Counted from the first letter of the stretch, positions 11,440 through 22,067 are shown. The stretch: 64,000 nt of DNA from Tetrastigma voinierianum (GCA_016808115.1 JAEQBH010000991.1:1-64000), one strand, 5' to 3'. The notes: generated by a model not told the origin, from the sequence alone. Program-made: numbers and translations.

Positions 11440-11880
11440 TATGGCGCCGTTAAAGTGATTATAGACAATAATGATCCTTTAGTAATAAGGTGTCATAAAC
11501 TTTGTGTATGTTTAGTCCGGTCGACATAGGATTTTATGGCGCCGTTGCGGGTTAATTAATAGTCCTTTGTAATAACGTCCATGAAGCTTGTATGTGTCTT
11601 TTGGTGGGTTAACGATTTTTATGGGCGCGTTGCCGAGGATTAGACAATGATCGCTTTGGTAATAATGTCATAAACTTGTATGTGTCTTTTTGGTCAGGTT
11701 AACAAGTTTTGCTAAGTTCACGAAGTTGAACAATAGTCCTTTGGTAATAGTGTCATAAACTTGTATGTGTCATCTTTTGGATCCAGTTAACAAGTTTTTA
11801 TGGGCGCCGTTATGCCCGAGGATGTCAGACAATGAATCCTTTGGTATGCGTCTATAAACTTGTATATTGTGTTTGGTGTC
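11440..11880 (+). repeat. Tandem repeat whose units carry a tRNA-Asp type primer-binding site
   Basis: Directly after the LTR, TGGCGCCGTT starts at 11,442. It recurs at about 11,537, 11,622, 11,710 (very degraded) and 11,801, a period of 85-95 bp. Between the sites each unit has a GACAATAGTCCTTTGGTAAT-like block, then TCATAAACTTGTATGTGTC, then GGTTAACAAGTTTTA. TGGCGCCGTTGCCGGGG is complementary to the 3' end of plant tRNA-Asp (known) and is the primer site of Athila elements. Most units carry damaged versions, and none is perfect over all 17 bases. Confidence 0.8.
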
Positions 11881-12410
11881 TAAATTAACAAGTTTATCAT
11901 CTTCATTCCTCTCATCGCCAATTGATCCTCTAGAACCCGTGTTATGTCATAAAGCAAGCCAAACAATTCTAACTTACAGCAACCATCACAGTTATTTCAA
12001 TGTCATTCAAATCAACCACAACTCAATTTATTTTATCATCTGCAGGAAATTGACAATTTCTATTATTTCTCACTATTCCAATAGTTAAGCATTTCATGCA
12101 AAATAAAAATAAACTCCCCAAACTTGCAATCATATACTTCAAATATAAAATCTTAACAATTATTTCAACTCTAATTGCAATATAGATGAAAGAGACCTAG
12201 AAAACTCCCTTTTATTCAGTCATGTTATATCAGCTGTCCTGAATGTGATTTTAGAGTCCTTCTTTGCATGCGATCTTAGTTTCTTTCCGCAGCTACTAGC
12301 CGTTTTTGGCTTTTAGTTGGACTTCCTTTCCATTAACCAATGTATCAATGCATCCGATTTGGCCTCTATGGCTGACAATTGTCCATCACATTCTTTGCTC
12401 TCTTGACTCT
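11880..12410. other. Junction between the two head-to-head Athila copies
   Basis: The first 70 bases on the + strand may be the start of the + element's gag leader (S-P-I-D-P-L-E-P near 11,905-11,930). Further right, the minus strand gives TTGCAAGTTTGGGGAGTTT near 12,105-12,125, a purine run like those of this family. The two strands therefore seem to change ownership between about 11,945 and 12,105. The exact breakpoint cannot be read. Confidence 0.35.
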
Positions 12411-12411
12411 G

Positions 12412-12645
12412 CTATTTCTCTGAAATTTCACATGAGCTAATGGCATGTCTCAGCCGAATTTTTCTGTCTACGTATCTGGTTCTCACTTTCCCATGTTTGG
12501 GATTAATAATTTCCATTCCATCCAGTGGGAAGGGATGGAGTAAAAAAATTTGCTGAAATAAGCTCTCGTAGCTCCTTCCATGTGTTAACAGATTCAGCAT
12601 GGTAGGGAGGTTAAACCATGTTGCAGCCATATCTTGTAAGGAAAT
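12412..12645 (-). pseudogene. Athila-type gag fragment (retrotransposon gag domain)
   Basis: On the minus strand the 72-codon ORF opens with M-A-A-T-W-F-N-L-P, which matches the D-K-A-x-x-W-L-N-S-L-P core of the plant retrotransposon gag domain. In a neighbouring frame N-T-W-K-E-L follows, the T-W-x-E-L element that comes next in this domain. Gag forms the particle core. The fragment lies just inside the inverted primer-site array, where gag should start in an intact minus-strand element. It is broken at both ends and frameshifted after about 15 residues. Confidence 0.65.
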
Positions 12646-12699
12646 GAAATAGCATTACTTGGACAAAACACATCTGAGTTTATGACGTTATTACGAGGA

Positions 12700-13072
12700 C
12701 TATTGTCTAATCCTAGCACCTTGGCTCATAAAACTTGTTGCAGGACCAAAGACATACAGGTTGCTGGCACTAATGCAAGGACTATTGTCTAATCCCGGCA
12801 ACGGCGCTTCATAAACGGGACGAAAAGACCACATGCTGAAGTTTATGACATTGTCTGCAAGGAATTATTTCGAATCCCACAGCGGGCGCTATCGCTTTGT
12901 TAATACAGGACCAAAGACACATACAAGTTTGCTGTTATTACCAAGGACTATTGTCTAATCCGGCTTCTATGTGTAGTAAAACTTTGTTGGCCAGGATGGG
13001 AAACACACATAGAGTTTTGACCACTATTACCAAAGGACTATTGTCTTCACAATCCAGAGCAACGGCGCCATA
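12700..13072 (-). repeat. Inverted tandem array of primer-site units
   Basis: Reverse-strand counterpart of the 11.44-11.88 kb array. CCCGGCAACGGCG near 12,794 and GAGCAACGGCGCCATAAAAC near 13,048 are the clearest primer sites, with degraded sites near 12,711, 12,876 and 12,958, a period of about 84 bp. The site next to the LTR keeps the full TGGCGCCGTTGC. GGACTATTGTCTAATC marks each unit. Confidence 0.78.
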
Positions 13073-13080
13073 AAACTTAT

Positions 13081-15571
13081 TGACCTTATACTATATAAAT
13101 CTGCCTAATCACTGATAAATCATTTTCAAGTTTGGTTTTGGTCGATATTACGCAAGTGCAGTCGACAAGTAATAAAATGGATTTAAGTCCAGATATCGAT
13201 CCCACAGAGATCTCAAGAATTCTAAATCAACTACCTTGACTACTCAATTTCCATATTATTTGGACCACAAGATGATAATAGGATCGGCGACAGGGTGCTG
13301 GAAAATTAAAGCGAACAAAGGAAAATGGCGGAACTAACCAACAAACTGGAAAATCAGAATAAGAATAGCAATTTCTAATAAAGAAATGAATCTTGAATAG
13401 TTATCCTCGAGAAGACACATTAAGAAGCTTGATTATAGTGACGCCTCGATTCATGAATTAATTCGATGTTAAGAATTTCTTGAATTATCTCAAAGTTTCA
13501 AAATACATCCCGGGGTTGTAGTGCGGCTGGGATCCCTCTCCACCTCCACATTTCATTATCTCAATTTGACCTGATTCTCTGAATACAGAATTAGATAACT
13601 ACTTTTAAAAGGACTTTACTTAATCTAAAAATTATTTTTTCTTTTTGCAATACTTCATACCCATTTTATGGGCGTAAACCTTAGCTCCCAAGTTGCTCGG
13701 TCAAGCAAGGATATACAACTTCCAGGTTGCTCACCGCCGAAATTAGAATCACGTCCTTTCCTTGATTAGATCCGCATTGCTGCAGGATTGGCCTCCTTAT
13801 CCAGTGGTGGAACTCTTTGTGACATTTACTGACTAGATATCACTCTATTCAACTCGTTCTTGATTCCAAAGAGTAGAAGAGGATTTATCGTGAACTTACA
13901 AAGCTCAAAGAGATCCCTAATAGCAGGTTAGTATACCTTCAACAAAAAATATACATTGGGTGTGCTCTTTGCAATGTCCTCAGAGGACCTCCTTGAAATG
14001 AGCAATAGCGCGATTCTTAGGGTATAAGAAATTGGTGTTCGGATCCCCGAAGACAATAAACCCAAAACCGAAGTAAATTCATTAGCTGAAATTAACAAGC
14101 TGCTGGAAGCGACTACAGGAAAGATAAATTCTGACTATAACGTTCACTTAATGGAAGTGGATTCCTCGGTCTTGAATTACACGTCTGACATTCTTGATCG
14201 GAAGAATAGCGCAAATTAGGCTGAAACAATCGAATTTCATTGTCTGAACCACAACATTTCGGTGAGTAATTTGAAAATAAATTTAAATACATTCATCTTT
14301 AGCTGGCGATAACATCCAGTTGAAAATACAGCGAAAAGAAAAATCTGAGAGCATAATGCAGCTCAGCAGCTGAAATCTAAAAATTCACTAGAAATATAAA
14401 AGAAAAGAAAGAAAAATAAAGAAAATGAGCTCAGCTACTCCAGGACCTCGTCACATGACCTTATTGCTTTAATGAGCTGGCGATATTTCACATTATTTAT
14501 AGGGTTTTCAGTTGGGCCCCTAATCCGTGCGCTGTTATGGATTTTTGTATCTAGGCCCGATCAGCACATTCAGTGGCGACTTAGTTTCTATGTATCCTTG
14601 ATCTATGATGTCGCGACATCAATATCTCCGCGTGTGACATCGTAACCTCTAGCAGCCTTGATTTGGTCATTCTTGATGTCGACATCACTATTGTCGCGAC
14701 ATCTTCTCACGTCTTGGTAGGTTTCAATTGTTCTCTAAGTATCGCGGCGTCAATATCTTATCGCGACCTGACTCATTATCTACTTGATCTTCAGCGTGTC
14801 TTGGATGTCGCGACATCAATCTCTTGTCAGCGACATCATCTTATGGGCCTTGGAAGCTATTGTGCTCTTGATGTCAGCGTCAACATCACTTATCGCGACC
14901 TCTTTCTTCCGTCTTTGCTTAGCTTTGATCTGGTGGTTCCCGATGTCGCGACGTGATATCTTGTCGCGACCTCCACTTCGCGAAGCTTCTGCCTTCAGCG
15001 GCGGTGCGGTGTCGCGACCGATCTCTAATACTGCGACATCGACCATAACTATGATCTTCTCTTGATGGTTCTTGATATGCGTGACTTGGGCTCTTGTCGC
15101 GACATCGTGATGTCGCGACATCAATCTCCGCGTCGCGACATCAACCCAGTTCTACAGGGCTTTGAGCTGGATTTGCTCTTGATATCACGACTTCACTCTC
15201 ATATTCGCGCGGCGTGTCTCGGCTCATTTTCCGCCCAGAAGCTCTAAGGCGGTCTCGACCGTGACCGCCGATATTTTGTTATCAGTATCGACTGAATAAG
15301 ATTTTCTTTAATTTCACGATGTGAGCCTCGTAGTAATTGTGTAAACCCCAAAGCACGCATCAATGACTCTCGTGAGTTCTTTTCCTTTCTGCTGCGCCGT
15401 TATTTGCACCTTTCCTCCACTTTATTCTTTGTATTTTTCTACTTTCTTTCTCTCTTCTATAATAAAAATTTGGTGAGTTTCTTCATATTTTACGGCATAA
15501 TAATTATTCATTTCTTGATGAAAATCGAACAGAAAATGGACTAAAAATATAGATGACTTTTAAGCTCATCT
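13081..15571 (-). repeat. Athila-type LTR, minus orientation (about 2.5 kb)
   Basis: Read on the minus strand it opens GATGAGCTTAAAAGTCATC (15,570 downward) and closes GGTCA just before the primer site at about 13,066. It is the 5' LTR of a minus-strand element whose interior is cut off near 12.1 kb. Its outer end abuts Tat-type gag at about 15,575, so it was inserted into, or joined to, that older element. No target duplication can be checked because the other end is missing. Confidence 0.8.
14590..15160. repeat. Second TCGCGA palindrome cluster (inverted LTR)
   Basis: Matches the 9.17-9.91 kb cluster. TGTCGCGACATCA or close variants occur near 14,609, 14,695, 14,805, 14,943, 15,095, 15,110 and 15,135, with damaged variants between. 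Both LTRs keep the cluster at the same relative place. Confidence 0.8.
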
Positions 15572-15659
15572 TTCGACCATGCTTGAGGATTTTTAGAAAT
15601 GGAAAACATCAGTCTTTCATTTTGCCTAAATCAGACAATGAATGCGGTGATCAAAACTT

Positions 15660-16100
15660 TAGTCGGGTATATGCAGCCAGGAAGTTACGCGTTGAACCTG
15701 AACATAGGACCTGCCGAGCTCTCCTGCAGGCTGCAGCGATAGTCGTGGGTGGTAACTTGGCTTTCTATCGTCCCGCTCCAATAGTGAGAGAGCGAGCGTA
15801 ATGAATGGCCCCTCTTTGAATGAGAGATTGATGAAGGCGGAAGCTGTTAAACAGGCCAAGGCAAGGCGCACCCAATGTGTCTTGCTTTCTGCATCGCACG
15901 GGGTCTTGTCCCATGCAGCTTCCATTTTGGTTTTTGTAAGTGTTGAGATGATCGTGGATCCTGACACCATCGAATACTTCCACTTGTCGCATCCTGAATT
16001 TTCTTTGGAAGAGGGAAATTGAAGCACCTCGGCCGTGGTGACTCGATCTGTACCATAGTGTCCATAGGTAATCGGGAGCGCGTCCTCTTACCACCTCCTA
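15660..16100 (-). pseudogene. Tat-type gag core (decayed)
   Basis: Minus-strand translation in several frames gives V-E-V-F-D-G-V (about 15,990), D-H-L-N-T-Y-K-N-Q (about 15,950), Q-D-P-V-R-C-R (about 15,895), L-G-A-P-C-L-G-L-F-N (about 15,860-15,840) and R-K-P-S-Y-H (about 15,760). These are, in order, the blocks of the plant retrotransposon gag domain in Tat-type elements, with the usual Y-D-G-x-x-D-P-x-D-H-L-N-T-Y-K-N-Q opening. At least three frameshifts separate them. Upstream on the same strand (16,386-16,138) an 82-codon ORF probably belongs to the gag N-terminus; I recognise no motif in it. Confidence 0.75.
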
Positions 16101-16595
16101 CACGGCGAAATACTTCTTGGAGCTCTTGAACCTCTGCTCATGATTGCTCTCCACTGCTCCTGGTGAGGGGTGGCCCGTAGTTCTTCGTTCCCGACATGTC
16201 CTCCGAGTGTTGCATCGTTTCCCTTCTCTCCAGGGGCCAATTGCGGTCCATGCCCCCTAGCTCGGCTGGACTCTGCTTCTGTTTCAGCACCTTGGGGAAT
16301 GTCGAGATTGTGTTGCCCTTCATGAGGAGGAAAGTTTTAGCGACTTCCACGAAACGCCGTGCCTCCGTGGGCGTTGCATCACGCACGGTGAGTTGCTCTA
16401 ACTCTCTATCAGCGTTGGTTGGTGAGCGGCGCGCCTACCTCGTTAGTGTTGGCTTGCATTGCTTCTAGCGCGCCGAAACCTGTTTGTCCTCTTCGCTGGA
16501 AGATCCTGCGTCCTTGGTGGTTCGTGTTACTCCTGCTTGTGTTTGAGTTGATACAAAGCGATGGCCGAGAGATCGATCACTGTTTATAAAGGCGT

Positions 16596-16618
16596 AGTTC
16601 CCCTGAGCCAGCACCAAA
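16596..16618 (-). promoter_or_regulatory. Degraded primer-binding site of the truncated Tat-type element
   Basis: The + strand reads GTTCCCCTGAGCCAGCACCA, a damaged form of the GTTCCCACAGACGGCGCCA (reverse strand) found next to Tat-type LTRs. It lies 3 bases from the TGATGCC that opens the LTR on the + strand. Confidence 0.5.
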
Positions 16619-16621
16619 GCG

Positions 16622-17314
16622 TGATGCCTTTTTTCAATCGGATTTGGGGGTGGAGCGTGTTAGATTAGTTGGTAGGACTGGATTCTCTTTGGGGTACAGT
16701 CTGAAACCTTGGCGTTGCTTTCTCCCTCTTGCAAAACAAGAAGAAGAGATGGCGGGGGAAGCCGCCTGGTCAAGGCTGCTCCGATCACTAAGTCGGAGTT
16801 TCTTTATGGGAAAAAAGATGGAGCTGCAGAGGAATGAGATGTGTTAACGTGCCTTTCAGAGTGGGGTGCTGGTATTATAGTATATGTTTTCCAGTTGGAT
16901 GGTGATTGGGATTCTTTCCCATTGGGCCAGGATATTTCACTGCTTTGCTCGAGTGTCAGTTTGATTAAGGATATTGGAAGAAGCGGAGTTTATTTAGAAT
17001 TATCTTTCTTCCTTATTGGTGGGATCCGACTTGATCTGCAGGATGAGCTGTTATATCTTGAATTATCTTATTTTCCTTGCTGGTGAGATTTAGTTGGATT
17101 TGCAGGATAATATGTTATTGGGGATTATTCTATTTCCGCCATCTGATGAGATTTAGTTTGACAGTTCTTGGAATGGCTCTCGATTACCCATAAGCAGTCC
17201 TTTGGGCCGACGGGCCCCGGGGCCTTCATTTGGGGCGCGTGAGGCACAGATGTTTCAATCGTCTGCTCTTTGCTTTGGAGTTTGGCGGAGTGGGCTGCTG
17301 AGCCTATTACACCA
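16622..17314 (-). repeat. LTR of the truncated Tat-type element (about 0.69 kb)
   Basis: Bounded by TGATGCC on the left and about TATTACA on the right. It contains a short internal direct repeat: GAATTATCTT, then TTTCCTT, TGGTGAGAT/TGGGATC, TTTAGTTGGATTTGCAGGAT-like blocks at about 16,995-17,050, 17,055-17,110 and 17,120-17,160. The length agrees with the LTRs of the complete Tat-type element at 49.9-62.6 kb, but the sequence does not, so they belong to different families. Confidence 0.55.
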
Positions 17315-17327
17315 AATACTATCGAAG

Positions 17328-17760
17328 CGAATATGACAAATTTAATTTGATTATTTAAAATAATAAAATTATAATTAATTATCCCACGTTTAACACAAAT
17401 AATTTATTAAATTTAACATGTTTATTAATTTATTATTTAAAATAATGAATTATAATTAATAATCTGCATATATTTATCTATAATAACCTATTAAATATGT
17501 TAATTAATTAATATAATAATTACACGAGTCAATTCGGATCAAATTCGTATTAAGTAGGTCAACATGAATTTGACCCATGTATTAAACGTATTAGGCAGTC
17601 GGCCTTTGAATATTAAAAGCAGATTATCTTTAATAAAACTTACAAAAATCATGTTAAATTCATATCGTGTTCACGTATCGTGTCAACACCAATATAGCCA
17701 GCAGTCTCTTTAATAGAAAGCCGCGAATCGTATTAAATTCACTTATCGTATTCGCCCTAG
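17328..17760 (-). repeat. 0.45-0.5 kb AT-rich repeat, reverse copy (duplication copy A, left)
   Basis: AT-rich core with TTGATTATTTAAAATAATA, TTAATTATC, TTAAATTTAACATG and AATTATAATTAATAAT, edged by GACACGAATTTGACCC-like and ATCGTGTTCACGTATCGTGT sequence. It is the reverse complement of 24,740-25,250 and matches 37,900-38,330 directly. Two more forward copies lie at 48,180-48,700 and 62,920-63,430. Confidence 0.75.
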
Positions 17761-18360
17761 CTATCAAATTTTACGGCCTATATGCAACCACGCTTCATTG
17801 AAACCAATGTCACTTTCATCAAACCCATTTCGTCCTCTATCAACATTTCCATGAAAGTCAACATTCCATTCTCCAAGTCAACATCCCATTCTCATCATCC
17901 AAACAACCCATACCCCCTACCTTCCATGCACTAAAATCAATAAAATTCATAACTAATTACATTCAGAAAGTTTAGGTTCGCATCAAGTAAGAGCTATCAT
18001 AGTAGTCTTATTTATTTTGAAACAAATGTCAAAACTAATACTATTTAATATCATCAAAAATCAAAATCAGTGACTATGGTTTTAACACTATTAAAATAAC
18101 TTTACCATTTTACTATAAGGATTTGATAACTTACCTACTAAATTTACATATTGAAACAATTTTATAGGTAAAAATAAGGGTTTATCAACAAAATTTAAGG
18201 AATTAATATCGATAACTAATATTTATCTATAAAATTATTCAGTCGATTTTATCTCAATATATTAATGACAACTTATCCTGATTCACATACAAATATTTTA
18301 CCTAAAAAAAATTATAAGTATTAACCAACCCAGCTTACCAACCATTTGTAATTATATTAA
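17760..18360. other. AT-rich duplicated segment without genes (copy A)
   Basis: Matches 38,330-39,175 at many points: AAACCCATTTCGTCCTCTAT, ATGAAAGTCAACA, TTTTAACACTATTAAAATAA and ATATTAATG. Copy B has an extra stretch of about 400 bases (38,460-38,850). No coding sequence seen. Confidence 0.7.
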
Positions 18361-18363
18361 AGT

Positions 18364-18549
18364 ATGAAACATGTAAACATCACTCACTTCCCTTTTTTTG
18401 CATTTGCTTTGGTTTTCTTGAGCAACTCGGCAGGAGTTACTGCTCAGAGGTATCATCATCTTACTAAATGTACACCAAAATACACAAGAATTGAGACTCC
18501 GACGGAGATGACATCGAAGGTGACAAAGTATGAAATAGGAATTTTTTGA
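18364..18549 (+). CDS. Small ORF with a signal-peptide-like start, unrecognised
   Basis: 61 codons. Residues 7-24 are hydrophobic (F-P-F-F-A-F-A-L-V-F-L) and followed by S-A-G-V-T-A-Q, which would suit signal peptide cleavage. The remaining 30 or so residues are polar, with a single Cys. No family is recognised. It could be the first exon of a secreted protein or a chance ORF. The position, between the point where copies A and B stop matching (about 18,330) and the PIF/Harbinger element, gives no functional hint. The absence of a counterpart in copy B means there is no conservation support. Confidence 0.2.
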   Translation: MKHVNITHFPFFAFALVFLSNSAGVTAQRYHHLTKCTPKYTRIETPTEMTSKVTKYEIGIF

Positions 18550-19107
18550 GTCTGCATATTTGGAAACTTTGGAGAATTAAGAGGATGCAAAACCGCCGTT
18601 GATGGCTCTGTTTCACATCCTCAGCGGCTCTCAACGGCTATATTATTTCGATTTACATAAAAATCTACAGAGAATCAAAGGGAAGAAAGACTTGCCTTGA
18701 ATCTTTGCCTTCTTTGATGTGAAACTCTAGCTTTCTGCAGACCCGGCTTCCACGGGAACCCTGGCCCTTGTTGTCGTTGTGCGAGAGAGAGTCATCGGAG
18801 GGAGGAAGAGGAAGAGAAAGAAAGAAGGAAGAGACCCGGTGATTTTTCAATTCCTGCCTTCTTTAATTGAAATTTTGATTTTAAATTAAATTGATAAATT
18901 GCTAATTCTTTAAATTGATTCATAAATTTTATAAGTGATATATTCATTTGTATGCTATAAATTGCTCATTCTTTAAATTGATTATAATTTTTAATTGATA
19001 AATTGCTCATTATTTAAATTGATTATAAATTTTATAATTGATAGATTTATTTGTTACTTTATAAATTACTCATTCTTTAAATTGATTATAATTTTTTTTT
19101 TTTGTAG

Positions 19108-20090
19108 ATGGATTTGCAATATGACGGTTCTTTAGCCGATTTGCTTGCCATAACGTATGCAAGTTTATATGATGATACTATTTAGAGCAATCCCACAATA
19201 TTAGCGCTAGTACAAAATGAAGTCGTTCCAAGATTGAGAAAATCGCGCAAAGAATAGAACCCTACGAAGAATAAATTAATTATTATGCTGCGTGACATAA
19301 ATGGCCAAGATGCAGTGCGGGAATGAAAACAAGGAAATTGCGTGCAGCGAAGAATGTTCTGATACTTAGAACTTCATGGGAGGCAATCATGAAGGCGTTC
19401 TCAATCTAAATAAATCGTTGGACTAAATACCAATAAAATCACGACAAATTTATCGGTTTTTATAGTCAAATTGAAAGACTCCGACAAAGTGGACACAGAG
19501 CAAAATAATGTAAAGATATAAACTTTTAATTTAGACACTAATATGATTTCATATTTTGAACTATTCGCTACGAATAATTTCATATGTTTTAGTTGATGAA
19601 GCAAAAGAAATGTTTGCTAAGATTATTGGAAAGCATTTCTGTCTGACATTGTTGGAATATATTGAAAATGGAGCGGAAATGGTGCGATGTCGATAACTAA
19701 TACAAAGAATACTTCATTCAGTGGTAGATTTGAATCAACTCATGTTGAATCTATTTATTCAACTCCATATTTGGGGATGACAGACACCAGTCACTCCATG
19801 ACCATTGGCGAAAGGCTTGAAGAAACAACTTAAAAACAAAGGAGCAAACCCGATGTTGAAAGATCACTAGATCATCACCCAGCTGGAATGAAAGAATGGA
19901 AGTGGGGCGGCAAAAGTTAGGCGACCACGACAAGATTTATGCTCAGCGGGAGATAGCATTGGGCCAAACATCGTATAGTTCAAAAATTGAAGAAAGACAT
20001 GTGCAAGAAATTCAAATTCTGCAAATAGAGATGAAAATCGCTGAAACCCGATACTCTTGGCATGGACAATTTACGCAACATGTAGAATAA
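19108..20090 (+). pseudogene. PIF/Harbinger ORF1-like remnant
   Basis: ORF1 of PIF/Harbinger elements encodes an accessory DNA-binding protein (Myb/SANT-like) with a charged C-terminus that helps the transposase. Here the end is best preserved: near 19,800-20,085, in two frames, are a basic segment with L-K-K-Q-L-K-N-K-G (about 19,820), a R-Q-K-L-G-D-H-D-K stretch, then R-E-I-A-L-G and an I-E-E-R-H-V-Q-E-I-Q-I-L-Q-I-E-M-K segment likely to form a helix. The N-terminal half has a W-like tract but no clear SANT motif. Many stops. The call depends largely on the adjacent transposase; the charged C-terminal pattern alone would be weak. Confidence 0.4.
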
Positions 20091-20329
20091 CTTGAATGAG
20101 GTTATGAAAAGCTAGATTTTAATTTTTAGTCGTTATTTATTATATTTATATTATTTTAATTTGCGTCATTATTTATTATGTGCAATTGATTGAAAAGATA
20201 ACTTGAAGTGAAATTGGAATTGAAAATACAAACACAGCCAAAGAAATTGAAATTGGAATTAAAATACAACATGAGTGTATAATGACTTCTTGAAATTGTT
20301 AGAGTTATTAATTAAGCCATGTCAGTTCA

Positions 20330-21545
20330 CAAATGCTCGATAAGATCATTGTAGTGAGAATGAAATATATATCCACGATCGATAATGGGTTTGCATGAAG
20401 TCTTCTAGTGCGAATTTATTATGCGCGTAACGACACTTCTGAGTGGATTGCATCACTTCCATCAAAGTCATTGTTACCAATATCTCCTTCATCTTGATGA
20501 CCATATTATGCATGTATTATGCGCTTTCATAATATTTGCAAGTGTTTCTTCATCCAGCGTGTTGTAGTCACGCCGCGATTGCAAAGCGGGCTTGGGAAAT
20601 GCCCCCAGATCTTATTTCACACATCGTTTCTTGCCGACTCTAGTGCTTTAACAAAATGTTTTTCTTCCAAGCCTTGTGGACGAGGAATTTTTTACAAGCG
20701 TTGGCGGTTTGGATAAACCCATTAGCTGAATAATATCGAAAGTTTTCTATACTCATGACCATTAATTATATAGTTAGTGGAGGGGCGTGACCATTTGCTA
20801 ATGTAAAAGCAGAGGACCTATCTAGAACACATTTATGTAAATTCGATGGCCCAGGTAGACGAAGAATACGTGCCATATCGAATCTTGGGAATCACCCTGA
20901 CTTAAAATGATTATTTGGTTCATGACAATGACGATATACATCACCTTGAATGATGAGGACAAATTTTCTACTTTGATGCATACAATCAATACTCCCCTAA
21001 CATGCCAGAAATCACGTTACCGTTGTAACTTGTCCGAGCAATATCGATATTGTTTGGTGACCTCGGGTAATGGTCACTAGGCGCATTCTGACTATGGCTT
21101 CATGACAGCCCACCGGACTCTATAAGCGGTGCGCTTTTCTACAATTTGATGTATTCATCCATAAAATCACATCGGTGTTCATAATAAGGAATTCTATAGC
21201 GGTATTTATCTTTTGAAGGATAATGACAAAGAACTCAACGGCATCTGTTCTTTGGATGAAGTAGATCGTATTGTTCAACCTCATTTACAATTTGAAGAAA
21301 AAGAGAGACGATTCATTGAACCTCATAAAAACTTTCATTATACGCAGAAATTGTATAAAATAGTCACCATAGAGTCTTTAAGTGACCTTCAATTCTATCA
21401 CGATTAACCATTCTGCTGGCACGGAGACGGAACCCTGATGCGTTCTTATCCGTCCGCATTTAAGCGGCGGAGCCCCAGTTGCGATCTGACGTATCCGTCA
21501 TCATTATCTTGCTTAACGATATTGGGGATCTCTCTAAATCTAGGA
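20330..21545 (-). pseudogene. PIF/Harbinger transposase (DDE nuclease, decayed)
   Basis: Minus-strand translation gives, in order and with frame changes: a V-F-M-R block (about 21,320), G-S-I-D-C-M-H (about 20,990), V-L-D-R-S-S-A-F (about 20,830), I-N-G-H-E-Y-R-K (about 20,760), Y-P-N-R-Q-R-L (about 20,715), I-P-R-P-Q-G-L-E-E-K-H-F (about 20,690-20,660), E-S-A-R-K (about 20,640), and D-E-E-T-L-A-N-I-M-K-A (about 20,550-20,520). This is the standard run of blocks of the plant PIF/Harbinger nuclease, which cuts and rejoins the element's ends. Catalytic Asp/Glu positions cannot be scored because of frameshifts. At least eight disruptions; not functional as read. Confidence 0.82.
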
Positions 21546-22067
21546 AAACGATTCATAACTTGATGAAGAGCGAAAATATACGAAAGAATAAAATAAATTG
21601 AGAGAAAAGAGAATGTGAATTTATAAAGAATGTAAGACCAGATGGATGACTTAGCTTGAGAAAAATTATCATATTTATAGACGAATTATATTTTTTTTAA
21701 TTTTTATTTTAGTGGTTAAATTTTCAAATTTGAATTTCAACGGTTGAAATTTGAAATTTAAAATTTAAAATTGTTACTATACAAATATATCCATTAAATT
21801 TCGATAATTATGAAAAATATCACACATTTAAATGCTTGAATTAAGTTTAATCATATTTTTTTAATAAAAAATTGAATTATTAAAATGATACCCTATTTGG
21901 CCACATACCATTACAATAAAAAAGCTCTTTATTAAAGGTGTCAAAAATCTTTATTCGGGATTGTTCGGGGATTGGCAAAATGAGTATTTGACACCCCATT
22001 TATTGACAACTCCCATCGGAGTTCTTTATCTGTCTGTTGAGGCCAGAAAAGGGGAAGGAAGAATATT

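Larger units (their letters stand above)
8929..15571. repeat. Large inverted repeat: two LTR-PBS-array arms head to head
   Basis: Bases 8929-11,880 and 12,700-15,571 are inverted copies of each other: LTR, primer site and about five 90 bp units on each arm. For example, the AAATTTTTATTAAGCGAGG/TCACCAAATTT neighbourhood at 9030 matches 15,465 in reverse complement, and the LTR start at 8929 matches the boundary near 15,570. About 0.8 kb in the centre (11,880-12,700) is not palindromic. The arms differ at many positions, so this is not a simple copy of one read folded back on itself. Confidence 0.85.
15572..17314 (-). mobile_element. Truncated Tat-type Ty3/gypsy element: gag, primer site and LTR
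   Basis: On the minus strand the order is LTR (17,314-16,622), primer site (16,618-16,596), leader and gag N-terminus (to about 16,100), then gag core (to about 15,660). The Athila LTR cuts it off at about 15,572. Everything downstream of gag is missing from the window. On the right, copy A of the duplicated AT-rich segment begins at about 17,328, so this element sits inside or at the edge of that segment. The primer site and gag motifs place it in the Tat group, a different lineage from the Athila copies. Confidence 0.75.
18570..21960. mobile_element. PIF/Harbinger-type DNA transposon (decayed)
   Basis: A + strand ORF1 remnant (19.1-20.1 kb) and a minus-strand transposase remnant (21.5-20.3 kb) converge. 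Both flanks show CAACGG-type AT-rich leader sequence (CAACGGCTATATT at 18,636; CAACGGTTGAAATT at 21,738), a pattern I know from the untranslated ends of plant PIF elements. Copy B of the duplicated segment lacks the whole region (39,175 joins sequence equal to 18,330 directly to sequence equal to 22,230). This supports insertion here, though the copy B gap also removes about 160 bases of host-gene sequence. Terminal inverted repeats and a 3 bp target duplication could not be fixed. Confidence 0.7.

Noticed and set aside
11442..11459. tRNA-Asp gene
   Set aside because: Only the last 17 or so bases of the tRNA complement are present, next to an LTR. No cloverleaf or anticodon arm can be formed.
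11440..13072. CRISPR-like regular repeats
   Set aside because: Units of 85-95 bp are nearly continuous, without unique spacers, and contain a retrotransposon primer site. The host is a plant.
15801..16468. + strand ORFs of 73-90 codons
   Set aside because: They are shadows of the minus-strand Tat-type gag.
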